DNA from: Ascidiaceihabitans sp.
GTDB lineage: Bacteria; Pseudomonadota; Alphaproteobacteria; Rhodobacterales; Rhodobacteraceae
Length of the DNA: 8,011 nt
Assembly (NCBI GenBank): GCA_023301665.1
Contig: JALZUL010000205.1
Coordinates: 1 to 8,011, forward strand
Reading direction: 5' to 3'
Made by a program: the position numbers and the translations under genes. The notes beneath the pieces are model-generated. The model ran no database searches. It saw only the letters and a list, made by a program, of their open reading frames with translations, and was not told the DNA's origin. Below are positions 6,272 to 8,011 of this stretch, piece after piece; the first letter of the stretch is position 1, and every line of letters starts with the position of its first letter.

Positions 6272-7498
6272 TTATAGAATGTGATCAAGGGCTTCGAGCA
6301 ATTGATCTATTTCAGCCTGCGACGTGTAATGTGTGAAACTTAAGCGTAAAACGCCCTCTTTCACCGGATCAATGCCCATCGCGTCCAAGGCGCGCATCGC
6401 ATAAAAATCACCGCCCCCCGTCATGATACCATGTTTGGCAAGCTCGGCCGCGACTGGCGCTGCGGGGCGATTAAGCGCCATAGCAACCGTCGGCGCACGC
6501 ACGCCAGCCTCCATCGGCCCCAACACACGAACAGAATTACGTCCGCCAAGCGCGCTTAGCACTTGGGTCAGCAAACCCGTCTCGTGATCGCGCATCAGAT
6601 CATGCACCGCATGCCCCTTGGCTGCACCTGTCGCAGGCGCCGCAAAATGATGATCGTAAAGCGCATCAATATAATCAGCCATGCCCGCGCAAGCCGCCTG
6701 TTGCGCGTGATCTTCGCCCGCTGGGGTAAAGCGCTTGTAAAGCTTGTCGCCGTTAAAGAAATGCCCCTGATTGGGCAGCAATTCCCCTAAAGAACGGCGT
6801 ATCACCATCAGCCCCTGATGAGGGCCGTAAGTTTTGTAAGACGAAAACAGATAAATATCCGGCCCAAGCGCGCCCACATCCGCAAACCCATGCGGCGCAT
6901 AAGACACCCCGTCAACACAGACAAACGCACCCGCGGCATGGGCCAGTGCCGTGATCTCAGTCACCGGATTGATATGCCCCACAACGTTTGAGCAATGGGG
7001 AAAGCAGACCAACCGCACCTTTTCGTCCAACAACCCCTCAAGGTCTTGCGGATCAAGAATGCCAGTCTCTGGATCAATCTGCCATTCGCGCACCTCAATC
7101 CCGCGCTCGGCCAAACGCCGCCACGGCCCCGTGTTCGCCTCGTGGTCTTGATTGGTGACAATGATCGCCTCACCGGCCTTCAACATTTGCCCAAAGGCTT
7201 GCGACAACACATAAACATTCTGCGTCGTCGAGGGGCCAAAGCTTAGCTCATCCCCCTCAACCCCAAGGATCGCAGCCATACGCACCCGCGCCTCATCCAT
7301 CTCTTCACCGCCCAAACGGCTGGCCTCGTAAGCCGAATAAGGCTGCACTTTGCGCGATGTATAAAATCGGGTCAGACGGTCGATAACCGCACCACAGGTG
7401 TATGACCCACCCGCATTCTCGAAAAACGCTTGCCCCTGAAGCGCGGGGTCTGAAAACGCCGGAAACTGCGACCTTACAAAATCAATATCCAAAGCCAT
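6272..7498 (-). CDS. Class V aminotransferase-fold PLP enzyme, cysteine desulfurase-like
   Basis: A 408-residue fold-type I PLP enzyme. Visible active-site residues: TNQDHEANTGPW (115-126, with H119 stacking on PLP), VDGVSYAPH (195-203, D196 pairing with the pyridine nitrogen), SSYKTYG (219-225, K222 the Schiff-base lysine) and VLRLSFTHY (383-391, R385 the likely carboxylate-binding arginine). The region where SufS and IscS carry the persulfide cysteine reads TGGGDFYAMRAL (360-371) with no cysteine, so sulfur transfer of the usual kind is unlikely. It resembles the 'cysteine desulfurase-like, VC1184' subfamily, whose substrate is unknown to me. I chose 7498 because GGAG (7510-7507) lies 8 bases upstream. 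The longer in-frame start at 7546 lies inside a terminator hairpin and adds family-untypical residues. It precedes phr by 54 bases, so read-through into phr is possible. Confidence 0.85.
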   Translation of the reverse strand: MALDIDFVRSQFPAFSDPALQGQAFFENAGGSYTCGAVIDRLTRFYTSRKVQPYSAYEASRLGGEEMDEARVRMAAILGVEGDELSFGPSTTQNVYVLSQAFGQMLKAGEAIIVTNQDHEANTGPWRRLAERGIEVREWQIDPETGILDPQDLEGLLDEKVRLVCFPHCSNVVGHINPVTEITALAHAAGAFVCVDGVSYAPHGFADVGALGPDIYLFSSYKTYGPHQGLMVIRRSLGELLPNQGHFFNGDKLYKRFTPAGEDHAQQAACAGMADYIDALYDHHFAAPATGAAKGHAVHDLMRDHETGLLTQVLSALGGRNSVRVLGPMEAGVRAPTVAMALNRPAAPVAAELAKHGIMTGGGDFYAMRALDAMGIDPVKEGVLRLSFTHYTSQAEIDQLLEALDHIL

Positions 7499-7506
7499 GA
7501 TCACAT

Positions 7507-7510
7507 CTCC
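7507..7510 (-). promoter_or_regulatory. Ribosome binding site that sets the start at 7498
   Basis: GGAG on the minus strand, 8 bases before the ATG at 7498-7496. This is the only good site near the gene's 5' end and favours this start over the upstream in-frame ATG at 7546. Confidence 0.7.
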
Positions 7511-7522
7511 AACGGTTCCAAG

Positions 7523-7552
7523 AAAAAAGCCCCGATGCATCAACACCGGAGC
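7523..7552 (-). terminator. Intrinsic terminator of the BCCT transporter gene
   Basis: On the minus strand GCTCCGGTG (7552-7544), loop TTGATG, CATCGGGGC (7537-7529), then six T (7528-7523). The stem is 9 bp with two G-U pairs and is GC-rich at its base, a standard rho-independent terminator. It lies 46 bases after the transporter stop and 24 bases before the class V enzyme start, so it separates the two transcription units. Confidence 0.85.
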
Positions 7553-7598
7553 CTTTAAATTTATCCACGTTGCCTAAAAGGGCAAGGCGTATGAGCAA

Positions 7599-7993
7599 TT
7601 ATTCCGCCGGTGTCAGACCATTGCTGGTTGCCCCTTCGATTTCCGAGTGAATTGCAGGCACACCGGCCGCTTCCCGTTTGCCATCGTTGTAGATCGCTTT
7701 GATCAAAGAGATCGCCATCAACGCCATCACGACAGAAAATGGCAGCGCTCCAATGACCATCGCCGTCTGGATTGCCCCCGTACCGCCAGAGATCAGCAAT
7801 CCGGCCACAACCAATCCAAGGGCCGCGCCCCAGAACAAGATATGCGGGCGCGCTTTTGGTCCCTCATCGCCAGCCGCATTGATTGTATTCACAATCAAAA
7901 CCGCAGAGTCCGCTGAGGTCACCAAGAACGTCATCAACAAGACAACGATCAACAATGACATCCCCCAAGCCAAAATCTCGGCGATAGGTGCCA
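7599..7993 (-). CDS. BCCT-family transporter (betaine/carnitine/choline type), C-terminal part
   Basis: The last 130 residues of a membrane transporter, cut by the right end of the genomic sequence. Three hydrophobic stretches are visible (about 7-33, 51-70 and 74-101, counted from the first codon in the window). FLVTSADSAVLIV is the conserved TSADS segment late in BCCT proteins, and the closing part with FWGAALGL, GGTGAIQTAMVIGALPFSVVMALM and SLIKAI fits the end of this family. A charged tail of about 30 residues follows. Such proteins import compatible solutes or quaternary amines with sodium or protons. The substrate-binding helices are outside the window, so the substrate cannot be named. 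The apparent TTG start at 7994 is made by the adapter junction and is not a real start. Confidence 0.85.
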
Positions 7994-8011
7994 AGATCGG
8001 AAGAGCACACG
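7994..8011. other. Illumina TruSeq adapter sequence at contig end (artefact)
   Basis: The last 18 bases, AGATCGGAAGAGCACACG, match exactly the start of the standard Illumina TruSeq read-1 3' adapter. They do not belong to the genome. Any residues translated from them upstream of the BCCT fragment are spurious. Confidence 0.96.

Noticed and set aside
7499..7546. Longer start of the class V enzyme at 7546
   Set aside because: Its first codons fall within the terminator hairpin, and a good GGAG points to the ATG at 7498.
7554..7581. Possible sigma-70 promoter TTGCCC-N16-TAAATT for the class V enzyme
   Set aside because: Only four of six matches in each box, and it would lie upstream of a strong terminator, so initiation there would be largely stopped before the gene.
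7570..7585. Inverted repeat TTGCC/GGCAA in the gap after the BCCT gene
   Set aside because: A 5-bp stem with no T-run. The strong terminator immediately downstream explains this gap.

Overview
The window is a contig fragment from an alphaproteobacterium, most likely a marine Rhodobacteraceae (roseobacter-type) species. The reasons are the gene order, the family-typical sequences of the photolyase, TrgA/TrgB and cysteine synthase, and a base composition near 50 % GC, which is low for the family but usual for many marine members. All eight genes read on the minus strand, so transcription runs from right to left. Coding density is very high and no intergenic gap exceeds about 105 bases.

Right end (7599-7993): the C-terminal part of a BCCT-family transporter (betaine/carnitine/choline type), cut by the contig edge. 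The last 18 bases (7994-8011) are Illumina TruSeq adapter, not genome. The transporter gene is closed by a clear intrinsic terminator (7523-7552). Next comes a class V PLP-dependent enzyme related to cysteine desulfurases but lacking the catalytic cysteine (6272-7498).

Centre (1962-6217): a photooxidative-stress cluster headed by a CPD photolyase (phr). A very good match to the RpoE/ChrR-type (ECF11) singlet-oxygen promoter, TGATCC-N16-CGTATA, lies directly upstream of phr and overlaps the stop codon of the preceding gene. It is followed by a SAM-dependent fatty-acid methyltransferase of the cyclopropane synthase family, then trgA (four-helix membrane protein) and trgB (GGCT-Nudix fusion). 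The methyltransferase lacks two of the usual bicarbonate ligands and is more likely UfaM-like, acting in furan fatty acid synthesis, than a true cyclopropane synthase.

Left end (1-1880): cysK (cysteine synthase), followed after only three bases by the N-terminal 279 residues of a DUF3772/MscS-type mechanosensitive channel that runs off the window.

As recalled from Rhodobacter sphaeroides, trgAB lies next to cysK in a tellurite-resistance locus, and the phrA/cfa-like pair beside it belongs to the RpoE-ChrR singlet-oxygen regulon. The same order is kept here. The inferred common theme is repair of and defence against light and oxidant damage: DNA repair (Phr), membrane-lipid remodelling or oxidant scavenging (UfaM-like), nucleotide or glutathione-related housekeeping (TrgB) and thiol supply (CysK). 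No mobile element, tRNA, CRISPR array or wholly unknown system is visible.
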